IMG/VR virus record: IMGVR_UViG_3300049915_000035 | Span: 1 to 21,437 of that record | From: a virus | Strand: one strand, 5' to 3' | DNA: 21,437 bases | Notes under the pieces: model-generated | Database searches by the model: none | What the model was told of the DNA's origin: nothing | Seen by the model: only the letters and a program-made list of their open reading frames with translations | Shown here: positions 1 through 6,534 of the stretch, in pieces | How the letters are laid out: every line of letters starts with the position of its first letter | How positions within the stretch are numbered: the stretch's first letter is position 1 | Position numbers and translations under genes: made by a program

Positions 1-1043
1 CGAAACTTTTTATTATTTTTTGGGTGATATTCCATATATCCTTTCGCTTGAAACCCAATCCCTCCAGTATCTTCACTTTTGTTCATTTCTTTTGTTTTCT
101 TTTTCATCTTATTAATATATGTACGATAGATGGCCGCTTCTGCAGTTTTACCCATTTCTCTTGCACGTTGTTCCATAGCAACTGCCGCTTGTATTTTATG
201 TGCGTGTTTTTTACCAGAGTTTTCTATCTTCTTAACACTTGCTCGTGCAGTCTCAACATCTTTAAACCCTAATCCGTGTATTGTGCCTTTAGGATTTTCA
301 TCTGTATATAAATCAGAATGTTTTTTAGAATTAGCAGGTTGACCTTTCTTTCTAGGTATTCTAGGGTTTGTTTCTTCTTTCTGCGTTGCAATCCATTTCT
401 TTGCGATTGGATTCATTGGTTCTGCTTTTGCAAATTTATTCATTAGTCTATATGCTCTTAAACTTTCTTTATTATAGTCTTTTCCGTCTGAGTTGTCAAC
501 TATTATAAAGTTCTTTTTAAATGCTTGTTGATATCTACCTAGATTACTCTGAACTTCGTCCCACATCTTTCCTACTTCTTTTGGGTCTAGTCTTCTAGGT
601 CTTGCATCATTTCTTTTCAGTGCAGTTTCTTTGTCAGTGTTTACAAGTATCATTGCAGTACTATATCCAAGTTTTTGTAGTAAACCTCTTTGTCTTAATA
701 TTTTACTTGCATCTTTTCCAGTACCGTCAATCACTAATCCAAGTCTACCTTTCACATACAACTCTTGTTGTTTATTCGTAAGTTCTTTTGCTCTACCTCT
801 TATGTCTTGTCCTTTTATTGAAAAGATATTATCAGGGTTCATTTCAAGACCCGCTTTGTTTAGTGCCTTTTCAAATGCAGTATCAGGATTTACAACTTTA
901 AAACCTAAAGAAGTAAGTCCAGTCTTCCCGACAATAAATGATTTACCACTACCTGGACCACCTGCAAGAAAGATTGCCTTGAAGATTGCAGGGTCATTAA
1001 CGCCTTCTTCAATCTCTTTTATGTGTTCTGAAAAAGATATCAT
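1..1043 (-). CDS. Zeta-toxin-like P-loop kinase (3' end outside window)
   Basis: Reading leftwards from the ATG at 1043 gives 347 residues with no stop before the window edge, so the C-terminus is missing. A Walker A motif GGPGSGKS lies at residues 28-35, followed by VIDGTG at 104-109, an arginine-rich lid-like segment (KRNDARPRR, 143-151) and IVDNS at 181-185. This order is typical of zeta-toxin and polynucleotide-kinase-type P-loop kinases, which phosphorylate small molecules or nucleic-acid ends; the substrate here is unknown. After residue 210 comes a basic, helical second region (about 250-320) that I do not recognise as a named domain. The start overlaps the stop of the upstream gene as ATGA, implying translational coupling. 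The N-terminus (MISFSEHIKEIEE) resembles the FxEhhxE capsid-targeting peptides of T4 internal proteins. The kinase fold is fairly sure, the role is not. Confidence 0.8.
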   Translation of the reverse strand, partial: MISFSEHIKEIEEGVNDPAIFKAIFLAGGPGSGKSFIVGKTGLTSLGFKVVNPDTAFEKALNKAGLEMNPDNIFSIKGQDIRGRAKELTNKQQELYVKGRLGLVIDGTGKDASKILRQRGLLQKLGYSTAMILVNTDKETALKRNDARPRRLDPKEVGKMWDEVQSNLGRYQQAFKKNFIIVDNSDGKDYNKESLRAYRLMNKFAKAEPMNPIAKKWIATQKEETNPRIPRKKGQPANSKKHSDLYTDENPKGTIHGLGFKDVETARASVKKIENSGKKHAHKIQAAVAMEQRAREMGKTAEAAIYRTYINKMKKKTKEMNKSEDTGGIGFQAKGYMEYHPKNNKKF

Positions 1044-2161
1044 TTTAATGATGCTCCTGCAGGATTAGGTTTATAGTCACACATTAAATGCGTTGGGTGT
1101 AATCCACCTTGTTTGTTTCTAATATTAAATTTAAATATGTAAAGTGGTGTAATTACTTCAATGTCAATTCTTTTTGCATCACCTGGTTTAGGATATAATA
1201 TTTTTATACTTGATATTTTAGATGCTTTTTTAAGTCTTGCAGTATTCATTTCATAAAATTCTACTTTTTTACCTTTACGATGTACCATATAATACCCATA
1301 TCCAATACCCGTTAGTAATAATCTTTGTAATGCTGGTTTATTTGCTTGTCTAGTTGCATCAACAATAACTTTTTGAGATTTCTTTTTAGCATTTGCTCTA
1401 TCATACTTTGTGAATATTTCAATGAATCTTGCTTCATCTATACCAAACATATCAAGTAGTTTTTTAGCATCTTTATTATTAATTTTACCATCTGCGAAAT
1501 CAGATGGTGGCATTATTTTTCTAACACCAGCATTAAAGAATGTAACAGTACCACCAAATTTTGCAGAAAGATAAATTTTTCTAGTGCCATTAATTGTTAC
1601 TGTAACGTCTGTAACTTTGTCACCAATTTTTAAATCTCTACCGCCTATGACTGCTTTAACATCACCGAACACTAAAGGTCTTTTTGTGTTTGCAGTACCA
1701 TCTAGTTTTACTGAAATAGTTTTTGCATCTTTTAAAAATTCATCGTGCATAGATTTCATCATGTCAGGAAATTTAAAGTCAGCAGTTTCTCCTTCTGCGA
1801 TATACTTCTCAATGTCTTTTATTATTTGATGTTCAAACTCAAATCCTTTTGATTTAGCACCACCGCCGCCACGAGTTCCATTGCCTGATGTTAATTTAAA
1901 TCCATATTTACTAGAAAGTTTTTTTAAATCTAAATCTACTGCTACCGCTCTTTGAACTTTTATGCCTTTTTCTTTTGTTGATGGAGATAATGCTAGTGGG
2001 TCAGTTGCGCCAGTTTCTTGTTTTACGAATGCTAGTAATTCTTTTAGTTTAGACTTTTCATTATCAGATAAATGCTTAATAGCATCAACGTCTTTTTCAT
2101 TCTTTGGAAGAATATCGTATGCTTCTGAAAATGGTCTTCTGAAATGAGAATATCTAATCAT
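1040..2161 (-). CDS. Phage protein, possible PD-(D/E)XK-like nuclease core
   Basis: A 373-residue protein that I do not recognise by name. Residues 92-101 are glycine-rich (SGNGTRGGGG). They are followed by a helix with FEFEHQIIKDIE and then by two strands reading DVTVTING and KIYLSAKFGGTVTFFN. The order Glu (helix), Asp (strand), x-x-Lys (strand) recalls a PD-(D/E)XK nuclease core, with Ser where Glu is usual in the ExK pair. That assignment is tentative. The C-terminus (IRNKQGGLHPTHLMCDYK) looks like a conserved strand-rich end. The gene stands directly behind a T4-type late promoter with no Shine-Dalgarno in the 6-base gap, and its stop overlaps the downstream kinase ATG. A late promoter suggests a virion or packaging-phase product. 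The N-terminus contains RPFSEAYDI, possibly a degenerate capsid-targeting peptide. Confidence 0.75.
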   Translation of the reverse strand: MIRYSHFRRPFSEAYDILPKNEKDVDAIKHLSDNEKSKLKELLAFVKQETGATDPLALSPSTKEKGIKVQRAVAVDLDLKKLSSKYGFKLTSGNGTRGGGGAKSKGFEFEHQIIKDIEKYIAEGETADFKFPDMMKSMHDEFLKDAKTISVKLDGTANTKRPLVFGDVKAVIGGRDLKIGDKVTDVTVTINGTRKIYLSAKFGGTVTFFNAGVRKIMPPSDFADGKINNKDAKKLLDMFGIDEARFIEIFTKYDRANAKKKSQKVIVDATRQANKPALQRLLLTGIGYGYYMVHRKGKKVEFYEMNTARLKKASKISSIKILYPKPGDAKRIDIEVITPLYIFKFNIRNKQGGLHPTHLMCDYKPNPAGASLK

Positions 2162-2167
2162 AACTAC

Positions 2168-2175
2168 TATTTATA
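2168..2175 (-). promoter_or_regulatory. T4-type late promoter TATAAATA
   Basis: The minus strand reads TATAAATA, the exact T4 late-promoter core recognised by the gp55 sigma factor with gp33 and the sliding clamp. Only 6 bases (GTAGTT) separate it from the ATG at 2161, so transcription should begin at or next to the start codon. The box lies in a perfect 15-base inverted repeat (2166-2180, ACTATT-TAT-AATAGT on the plus strand), which also touches the stop codon of the upstream nuclease gene. Confidence 0.7.
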
Positions 2176-2179
2176 ATAG

Positions 2180-2881
2180 TTAAAATTTGATACTAGTATT
2201 TTCCTCATTCCATTGAGCAATCACTGATTTTAACGGTGTGACCCAATCATCTCTGTGTTCAATATATATCAAAGGAACACTATTGTCAACTGCAATAAGT
2301 GTAACCAATTGTGTAATCGGTTGACCAGTGCGTTCTTCCCACATAATCGCATACGCAGATTCTTGCATAAAATAGTTATGACACCATTGTCTCTTTTTAA
2401 ACTTACGACTTGTTTTGAAATCAATAATAGATATTTGTCCATTAAACTCTGCAACGCAATCTACTCTTCCCGCAACTCCTAGATGCGTAGAGTACAGTGG
2501 TGCTTCTTGGGCATGAATATTGTTTATGTTATCATCTAAAATAGGTCGTATCTTTTGAAACGTTTCTATATTGTTTGGCATCACACCATCAAGATAATCG
2601 GGGTCGTTATCTAGATACTTTTCACATATTGTATGAACTGCAGTACCGCGGTTTGCGGCACGAGTCGATATTTTATTTGCTTCTACTTCACCAACTCTTT
2701 TACGCCACTTTGCAATACTATCTCTGCTAAGTATCGATAATACTGTAGTAATCGATGGTAAGTCTATACCTTCGGGTGTATGATACTTACGACCTTCATC
2801 TGTCGTAACGGTGTTCATTTCAGTTAGTTCTACTGGAACGTGTTTAAAATTTTGTTTCTCTTTCATAGGCATCGTCTTCAT
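2180..2881 (-). CDS. PD-(D/E)XK exonuclease, RecB/Cas4-like
   Basis: A 233-residue protein with the whole RecB/Cas4-type nuclease signature: RGTAVH at 78-83 (metal-binding His83), GRVD at 138-141 (Asp141), IDFKTS at 153-158 (Asp154, Lys156) and a following Gln-x-x-x-Tyr-Ala helix (Q173, Y177, A178). Proteins of this kind in T4-like marine phages are annotated as exonucleases acting in recombination or host DNA breakdown. The start at 2881 is supported by AAGGTGAG about 6 bases upstream. The gene overlaps the end of the HExxH gene by 38 bases and is probably read from the promoter at 3242-3270. The late promoter of the next gene follows directly after its stop. Nuclease assignment is firm; the exact substrate is not visible. 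Confidence 0.9.
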   Translation of the reverse strand: MKTMPMKEKQNFKHVPVELTEMNTVTTDEGRKYHTPEGIDLPSITTVLSILSRDSIAKWRKRVGEVEANKISTRAANRGTAVHTICEKYLDNDPDYLDGVMPNNIETFQKIRPILDDNINNIHAQEAPLYSTHLGVAGRVDCVAEFNGQISIIDFKTSRKFKKRQWCHNYFMQESAYAIMWEERTGQPITQLVTLIAVDNSVPLIYIEHRDDWVTPLKSVIAQWNEENTSIKF

Positions 2882-3143
2882 CTATCTCACCTTTTGTTAA
2901 TAATTGTTGAGCATGTATTAATTCATGAGCAAGTGTAATATATTTTTCTTCATCGTATCTAATGTAGATATCTAGATGTTCTAATTGTTCATCAAATTCA
3001 ATGTACCCTTTAGTATTTTGTAATGAAATGTTCTTTGGTAATTTTCTAATCGAAACGATTACGTCTTTATCATCAATTTTTAGTTGTCTTACTAGTTCTA
3101 TTGCTTTCTCTTGAATCTTCTGGTTTTTGCATATAATATTCAT
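2844..3143 (-). CDS. Small HExxH metallopeptidase-like protein
   Basis: A 99-residue protein with LAHELIHAQQ, a zinc-binding HExxH motif (H73, E74, H77), followed about 17-19 residues later by glutamates in AYERE (E94, E96) that could supply the third ligand, as in gluzincins. The N-terminal 70 residues form an alpha/beta lead-in (MNIICKNQKIQEKAIELV, then IYIRYDEEKY). Small phage proteins with this layout are usually annotated as SprT-like or Zn-dependent peptidases; substrate unknown. It overlaps the 51-residue gene upstream by 71 bases and the nuclease gene downstream by 38 bases, so the three form one operon. AAGAACAAGAAG before the ATG is only a weak ribosome-binding site. Confidence 0.78.
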   Translation of the reverse strand: MNIICKNQKIQEKAIELVRQLKIDDKDVIVSIRKLPKNISLQNTKGYIEFDEQLEHLDIYIRYDEEKYITLAHELIHAQQLLTKGEIDEDDAYERETKF

Positions 3144-3228
3144 CTTCTTGTTCTTTAATCCAGAGTTCGTAGGGACATTCTTCTACTTCTTTTTGTTTTG
3201 AAAATAAGTTTTTAAACCAATTAATCAT
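3073..3228 (-). CDS. Small protein of unknown function (51 aa)
   Basis: A 51-codon reading frame that opens with MINWFKNLFSKQKEVEECPY and ends in a polar tail rich in Ser, Thr and Lys. The first nine residues could form a short amphipathic, membrane-touching helix; no domain is recognised. The main support is position. A TTGACT-17-TATAAT promoter points at it from 3242-3270, with the -10 box 13 bases before the ATG, and a weak GGA lies in that leader. It overlaps the HExxH gene by 71 bases in another frame, which is unusual even for this compact genome. If it is not translated, the region would be a leader for the HExxH gene. Confidence 0.5.
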   Translation of the reverse strand: MINWFKNLFSKQKEVEECPYELWIKEQEDEYYMQKPEDSRESNRTSKTTKN

Positions 3229-3241
3229 TTATATTCCGTAC

Positions 3242-3270
3242 ATTATACTTATATATACAAGAAAAGTCAA
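3242..3270 (-). promoter_or_regulatory. Sigma-70 promoter TTGACT-17-TATAAT
   Basis: On the minus strand TTGACT (3270-3265) is followed by exactly 17 bases and TATAAT (3247-3242). It faces the 51-aa, HExxH and nuclease genes. The -35 box lies inside the downstream arm of the terminator hairpin of the preceding gene. Confidence 0.8.
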
Positions 3271-3286
3271 CCCTAAAGTTGACTTT
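3263..3286 (-). terminator. Rho-independent-type hairpin after the DUF932 gene
   Basis: A perfect 9-bp stem (AAAGTCAAC / GTTGACTTT) with a 6-base loop lies 14 bases beyond the stop of the DUF932 gene. It is followed on the minus strand by a T-rich stretch (TCTTGT). The U-tract is imperfect, so termination may be partial. Confidence 0.6.
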
Positions 3287-3300
3287 CCTCGTCTAAAAGA

Positions 3301-4257
3301 TTATGCCGCTTCGGCGTATTCTACTGCCTTCTCGACCGCTTTAATCTTTCTAGTTTGGTTTCTACCAAACCATGCAGATGCCATTCTCGAATCTGCTTCT
3401 CTACCCATCTTGTGGTCTGTAAGATAAGTAACTGAGTTAAGTGCCTGCCACCAAGTTCCTGCACCCATCTCTGCCCCTGGTTGGGTTTCGAGAACTGCGT
3501 ATGCATCTTGACCTGTAGTAGACAAGTCTTTAAACTTCTCAACTGTAACAGGTTTTTTACCTTGGTAAGTTCTAGGGAACACTTCATTGTAGTATTGAAC
3601 TAGTGCTTTTGCACTGAACTTTTTACTAGCAAGAAATTGTGCCACATCTTTGTATTGAGCAAACTTTTCACTTGCAAGACCCATAGTCTCTTTTACGTGG
3701 TCAGCATCAAACACTTTTCTGTGATTCAATTTTGCACCCTGGTTTTTAACAGATGCTAATGCCATACTTAAAGTATTATTACAAACAACTCTGATAGGAG
3801 TGAATCTAATATCAATAGACTTTCCATACTCATGTGGGTTTGCAAATAATAAGTATGAGTCTACTTGGTCACTGTTACCAATATCAAATGACTCTTTGAC
3901 TTTTGCAAGTCCCCAAACCATTTTACCATCACGTAATGAACCAGCAGTTTCCATACTCATGTCACCTGCTAAACAGTACTCTGAGAAGAATTCAAATGCC
4001 TCTTCGTTTTGTACTGGGTACCAATTCTTACCAACTTGAGTAAGAACTTTGTTATCAGAACTTCTTACTAGTGCTTCTTGACCAGTAGGAACTTCTATTT
4101 CACCAACTCTTGCATAAGTTGGCACCTTATTGACTTGCCAATCAAGTCCTGCTTTTACCATTATCTGGTTGGGACTCAAATCATCACTGACTTTCGTACC
4201 AAGGCCATGCCAAGGAACTTCTCCTGCATATGCCATACTTTCAACTGCCGCTACCAT
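3301..4257 (-). CDS. DUF932 phage/plasmid-like protein
   Basis: A 318-residue protein matching the DUF932 / phage-plasmid-like (TIGR03299-type) family. It has the early PWHGLGTKV motif, QALVRSSDNKVL-like strands and the RFTPIRVVCNNTLSMAL core. The C-terminus has GTWWQALNSVTYLTDHKMGR and a final basic helix. Members occur widely in phages and plasmids and their biochemical function is not established. Length fits the family. AAGGAGGT about 5 bases before the ATG is the strongest Shine-Dalgarno seen here and fixes the start. A hairpin terminator follows the stop. It is probably cotranscribed with the two small genes upstream from the promoter at 4933-4961. Confidence 0.92.
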   Translation of the reverse strand: MVAAVESMAYAGEVPWHGLGTKVSDDLSPNQIMVKAGLDWQVNKVPTYARVGEIEVPTGQEALVRSSDNKVLTQVGKNWYPVQNEEAFEFFSEYCLAGDMSMETAGSLRDGKMVWGLAKVKESFDIGNSDQVDSYLLFANPHEYGKSIDIRFTPIRVVCNNTLSMALASVKNQGAKLNHRKVFDADHVKETMGLASEKFAQYKDVAQFLASKKFSAKALVQYYNEVFPRTYQGKKPVTVEKFKDLSTTGQDAYAVLETQPGAEMGAGTWWQALNSVTYLTDHKMGREADSRMASAWFGRNQTRKIKAVEKAVEYAEAA

Positions 4258-4267
4258 ATAACCTCCT

Positions 4268-4702
4268 TTATGATTGCACCCAAGAAATAGTCTCGGGTAG
4301 TTCGTTAAAATTATATTCTGGTTGAATTTCTTTAACCAAAATTCTGTATGCGTAATCTACACTTGAGTTGTAGTCGAAACCGCCAACATGCCAATCTACA
4401 GGCATGGTCTCTAAAGACTGAGGTCCATAAAGACTTTCTTTCCAATCGTAGATAGTGAACTGAAAAGTTTCAAAATCATCGCATTGTAATTCTTCATTGA
4501 AGAATTCTCTTTTACCTTCAATTGCCCAAGTGTACTCACTTTTTTCATCACCAAACATAATGTCAGTGGGAGCACCAAATACACCAACTAATTCTTTGAA
4601 TGTCATTGGTTTGATACCCATTTCACTGAATGATGCTTGAAGACAAGTACCGCCGATATTACTCGTATCTTCGGATACTTCGTAACTAATATTTTGTTTC
4701 AT
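4268..4702 (-). CDS. Conserved phage protein with TIYDWKE motif
   Basis: A 144-residue protein. The segment LVGVFGAPTDIMFGDEKSEYTWAIEG followed by FTIYDWKESLYG recalls a family of small phage proteins that pair an FGxP segment with a TIYDWK strand; no function is known for them. No signal peptide or membrane segment is present. GAGAGGT precedes the ATG by about 6 bases. It sits 10 bases upstream of the DUF932 gene and 11 bases after the 63-residue gene, so the three form one short operon. Confidence 0.8.
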   Translation of the reverse strand: MKQNISYEVSEDTSNIGGTCLQASFSEMGIKPMTFKELVGVFGAPTDIMFGDEKSEYTWAIEGKREFFNEELQCDDFETFQFTIYDWKESLYGPQSLETMPVDWHVGGFDYNSSVDYAYRILVKEIQPEYNFNELPETISWVQS

Positions 4703-4713
4703 ATATACCTCTC

Positions 4714-4905
4714 TTATAGTTGTGGAGATTCATCGAATCTCTTTTCGATTACTAAATCTATTAAATCGTCATAGACGAACTTTTCTTCGTATGCATCTTG
4801 ATAAGACATTTGAAGTTCATCTAGTAAATCTTCAAAAGAATAATTTGCACCCAAGACCTGCATTTCTATTTGGTCTCGGATTGCTTGGTTGTAATTGTTT
4901 GACAT
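4714..4905 (-). CDS. Small acidic phage protein (63 aa)
   Basis: A 63-residue acidic, mostly helical protein (DLLDELQMSYQDAYEEKFVYDD...) with no recognised domain. It is the first gene behind a perfect-consensus promoter (4933-4961), with a 27-base gap from the -10 box to the ATG and GAGAGGT as ribosome-binding site. The acidic helical make-up would suit a small protein that binds a host or phage partner, but that is a guess. Confidence 0.78.
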   Translation of the reverse strand: MSNNYNQAIRDQIEMQVLGANYSFEDLLDELQMSYQDAYEEKFVYDDLIDLVIEKRFDESPQL

Positions 4906-4932
4906 TTATTTACCTCTCTAATTTATGTTGTT

Positions 4933-4961
4933 ATTATAACAAGTCTAACAAGAATTGTCAA
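4933..4961 (-). promoter_or_regulatory. Consensus sigma-70 promoter TTGACA-17-TATAAT
   Basis: The minus strand carries TTGACA (4961-4956), a 17-base spacer starting ATTCTTGTT, and TATAAT (4938-4933): both hexamers are perfect. It drives the 63-aa, 144-aa and DUF932 genes. The -35 box begins 8 bases beyond the stop of the 97-aa gene. Confidence 0.88.
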
Positions 4962-4969
4962 GTCTTTTC

Positions 4970-5263
4970 TTAACAAATTCTTTCTATCATACTGAAAGGG
5001 ACTCTGTAAGAACCACCTCTCATTTGAACTAATGCTTTGCTCTTGTTAACTTTTTTAACCCAACCCTTAGTAACAACAGTTTTAGTTTTTTTAACTTCAA
5101 CTACGTTTACGTAGTCACCAACTGATAACGAGTTTTTTACTACATTGTCCCATTGGGATTGCATTTCTCTCATTACAGTATTAAGTTGAGTAGCATTTTC
5201 TACTTTTTCTAACAGTTTAAAAACTCTTGATTGGAGTTCAACATTAAGTTTTCTTGATTTCAT
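4970..5263 (-). CDS. Small basic protein with SH3/KOW-like C-terminal half
   Basis: A 97-residue basic protein. The N-terminal half is helical (VFKLLEKVENATQLNTVMREMQ). The C-terminal half reads VGDYVNVVEVKKTK, KGWVKKVNKSKALVQ and YRVPFSMIE, a strand pattern like a small SH3/KOW-type barrel that often binds nucleic acid. No named family is recognised. The ATG lies 7 bases after the TATAAT of its own promoter, so the mRNA should be leaderless, and no Shine-Dalgarno is present. It is a single-gene unit, probably early. Confidence 0.78.
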   Translation of the reverse strand: MKSRKLNVELQSRVFKLLEKVENATQLNTVMREMQSQWDNVVKNSLSVGDYVNVVEVKKTKTVVTKGWVKKVNKSKALVQMRGGSYRVPFSMIERIC

Positions 5264-5270
5264 AATAAGT

Positions 5271-5299
5271 ATTATAGATTAGTGGACAAGTAAAGTCAA
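5271..5299 (-). promoter_or_regulatory. Sigma-70 promoter TTGACT-17-TATAAT, leaderless
   Basis: Minus strand TTGACT (5299-5294), 17 bases, TATAAT (5276-5271). Only 7 bases (ACTTATT) separate the -10 box from the ATG of the 97-aa gene, so transcription should start at or one base before the start codon. Confidence 0.83.
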
Positions 5300-5318
5300 C
5301 ACTTATTTTTAAAACAAT

Positions 5319-5343
5319 GTCTTAAGACGACAGGATATGTCGT
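5319..5343 (-). terminator. Possible terminator after the 2OG oxygenase gene
   Basis: On the minus strand, 2 bases after the oxygenase stop, a 6-bp stem ACGACA/TGTCGT with a 5-base loop (5327-5343) is followed by the palindrome GTCTTAAGAC (5319-5328) and then ATTGTTTT. The U-rich run comes about 10 bases late for a classical terminator, so the call is moderate. Confidence 0.4.
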
Positions 5344-5345
5344 AG

Positions 5346-5810
5346 TTATGCGTACTTAGAAAAGAATGTAATTACAGTTCTATCTGTATTGCCGTGAAGT
5401 GGGTGGTGTGGTACGTTTGCATTGAAACAAACTGCTCGATTATATTTGAATGGTACTTCGTCACCATCTATCCAGGTGCCACCATTTCCTTCTAAATAAA
5501 TGACACCTGAAAAATCCCATGCTTTATCGGTATGTGGCATGGGAGTGGATATGTTTTGTTCTAGTAAATGTTTGTAGAAAGTAATCCAACCAACTTTTAC
5601 ATTAAACATATTTTGTATTTTGTTGACGACCTCAGGAAGTTCAAACATAAGATTCTTAGTTCGAAGTCCTGGCCATTTACCAATGGATTCGCTTTTATTA
5701 TATTCTGCATATTGCTTTGCAGTATAATAATGAGAACTCTTAGAAAAATCTAAGAGTTCTTCCGGGTCGTCTAAAAAGTTATCAAATACTTGGTACTTAG
5801 AATTTGACAC
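5346..5810 (-). CDS. 2OG-Fe(II) oxygenase family protein
   Basis: A 154-residue protein with the whole facial triad of 2-oxoglutarate/Fe(II) dioxygenases: HTD at 93-95 (His93, Asp95), the histidines of VPHHPLHG (135-139), and Arg144 in DRTVITFF for 2-oxoglutarate. GVIYLEGNGGTW and FKYNRAVCFNANVPHH form the expected double-stranded beta-helix strands. Such proteins are common in T4-like marine phages; they hydroxylate proteins, nucleic acids or small molecules, and the target here cannot be read from sequence. The start overlaps the end of the outer-membrane protein gene by 14 bases, so both are read from the promoter at 6452-6480. Confidence 0.88.
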   Translation of the reverse strand: MSNSKYQVFDNFLDDPEELLDFSKSSHYYTAKQYAEYNKSESIGKWPGLRTKNLMFELPEVVNKIQNMFNVKVGWITFYKHLLEQNISTPMPHTDKAWDFSGVIYLEGNGGTWIDGDEVPFKYNRAVCFNANVPHHPLHGNTDRTVITFFSKYA

Positions 5811-6414
5811 TTAATTGTAAGGTTGCGTAGAGTTTATCAGTATTGAATTCATCATCTACTATATATCTAACTCCAGGCCTTATAGTGAAGTTTTTTCCAA
5901 ACTTAACATTTAACATGATGTCAGTTTGAATATCTTCAAAATCTCCATTACTTACACCGTTTTTACTAAATGCAAATCTAGGAGAGAAGTGAACTTGTGG
6001 TGCAACACAAACTAAATCTGTATTACATTTAAAATCACCTTTATATCCGAGAGTAGTTAAGACTCTAAAATAATTAGTTTTCTTATTCTTTTTACCTTCG
6101 ATATCACGATACTCTACTCTAGGTCTAAAATAGAAACCGTTTTCTTGTTGAAAAAGTTTTACTGAAATTCTAGGACGATGTTCAGGTCTACCTTTCTTTT
6201 CAACGTACTGATATGAAAAGTCCCAGTTATCATATTTGTACCCCAATTGGTGATGCGTTTTATCACTGTCTCCAAAGTAATGTCTGTATCTCCAAGATAC
6301 ATTATTACCAAAACTATCTTTAGTTTGTAATTTGAAGTTGAATTGCTCTCTATCCCAATTCTCTGCAAAGATTGGTGCAGAAAGAAACGCAATCAAAACT
6401 AAAAGTTTTTTCAT
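5797..6414 (-). CDS. Phage-encoded outer-membrane beta-barrel protein
   Basis: A 205-residue protein with a clean Sec signal peptide (MKKLLVLIAFLSAPIFA, cleavage before E18). The mature part alternates polar and apolar residues in short strands rich in Tyr, Phe and Arg (WRYRHYF, HQLGYKYDNWDFSYQY, GFYFRPRVEYRD). It ends LQLSVKF, with the terminal Phe typical of BAM-assembled outer-membrane proteins. I estimate 8-12 strands; it resembles small porins such as the KdgM type, though I cannot name a family. C130 and C136 could form a disulfide in an extracellular or periplasmic loop. The SD-like GGAG precedes the ATG. It is transcribed away from the curli cassette. Possible roles are a porin altering host permeability or receptor masking against superinfection. 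Confidence 0.82.
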   Translation of the reverse strand: MKKLLVLIAFLSAPIFAENWDREQFNFKLQTKDSFGNNVSWRYRHYFGDSDKTHHQLGYKYDNWDFSYQYVEKKGRPEHRPRISVKLFQQENGFYFRPRVEYRDIEGKKNKKTNYFRVLTTLGYKGDFKCNTDLVCVAPQVHFSPRFAFSKNGVSNGDFEDIQTDIMLNVKFGKNFTIRPGVRYIVDDEFNTDKLYATLQLSVKF

Positions 6415-6451
6415 TATATTTCTCCAATATTATAATATTAAATTGTTTAGA

Positions 6452-6480
6452 ATTATACATAACAAAACAATAATTGTCAA
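6452..6480 (-). promoter_or_regulatory. Consensus sigma-70 promoter TTGACA-17-TATAAT
   Basis: Minus strand TTGACA (6480-6475), 17-base spacer (ATTATTGTT...), TATAAT (6457-6452); both hexamers perfect. It drives the outer-membrane barrel and the oxygenase, with a leader of about 30 bases carrying GGAG. The opposite late promoter starts 40 bases away on the other strand. Confidence 0.87.
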
Positions 6481-6519
6481 GTTGTTCTAGTATATATTCG
6501 TTTTTTAAACCTCTTTTCT

Positions 6520-6527
6520 TATAAATA
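6520..6527 (+). promoter_or_regulatory. T4-type late promoter TATAAATA for the curli cassette
   Basis: Plus strand TATAAATA, exact T4 late consensus, 7 bases (GGAGTGT) before the ATG at 6535. I see no host-type promoter for the plus-strand block, so the whole curli cassette appears to be late. The GGAG between box and ATG could be a Shine-Dalgarno, but if transcription starts at the usual distance it would hardly be in the mRNA. Confidence 0.75.
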
Positions 6528-6534
6528 GGAGTGT

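Noticed and set aside
631-1068. Open plus-strand frame opposite the kinase gene
   Set aside because: It is antisense to a frame with a Walker A motif and coherent protein, has no promoter or ribosome-binding site, and its translation is low-complexity Ser/Phe/Pro-rich, typical of a shadow.
2261-2289. TTGACA-17-TATATT inside the RecB/Cas4-like nuclease gene
   Set aside because: Spacing is right, but the -10 is weak and it lies within coding sequence; the following gene already has a late promoter. Kept only as a remote option.
3226-3233. TATAAATG on the minus strand, close to the late consensus
   Set aside because: The last base differs and its ATG is the start codon of the 51-residue gene; a normal sigma-70 promoter just upstream explains the transcript.
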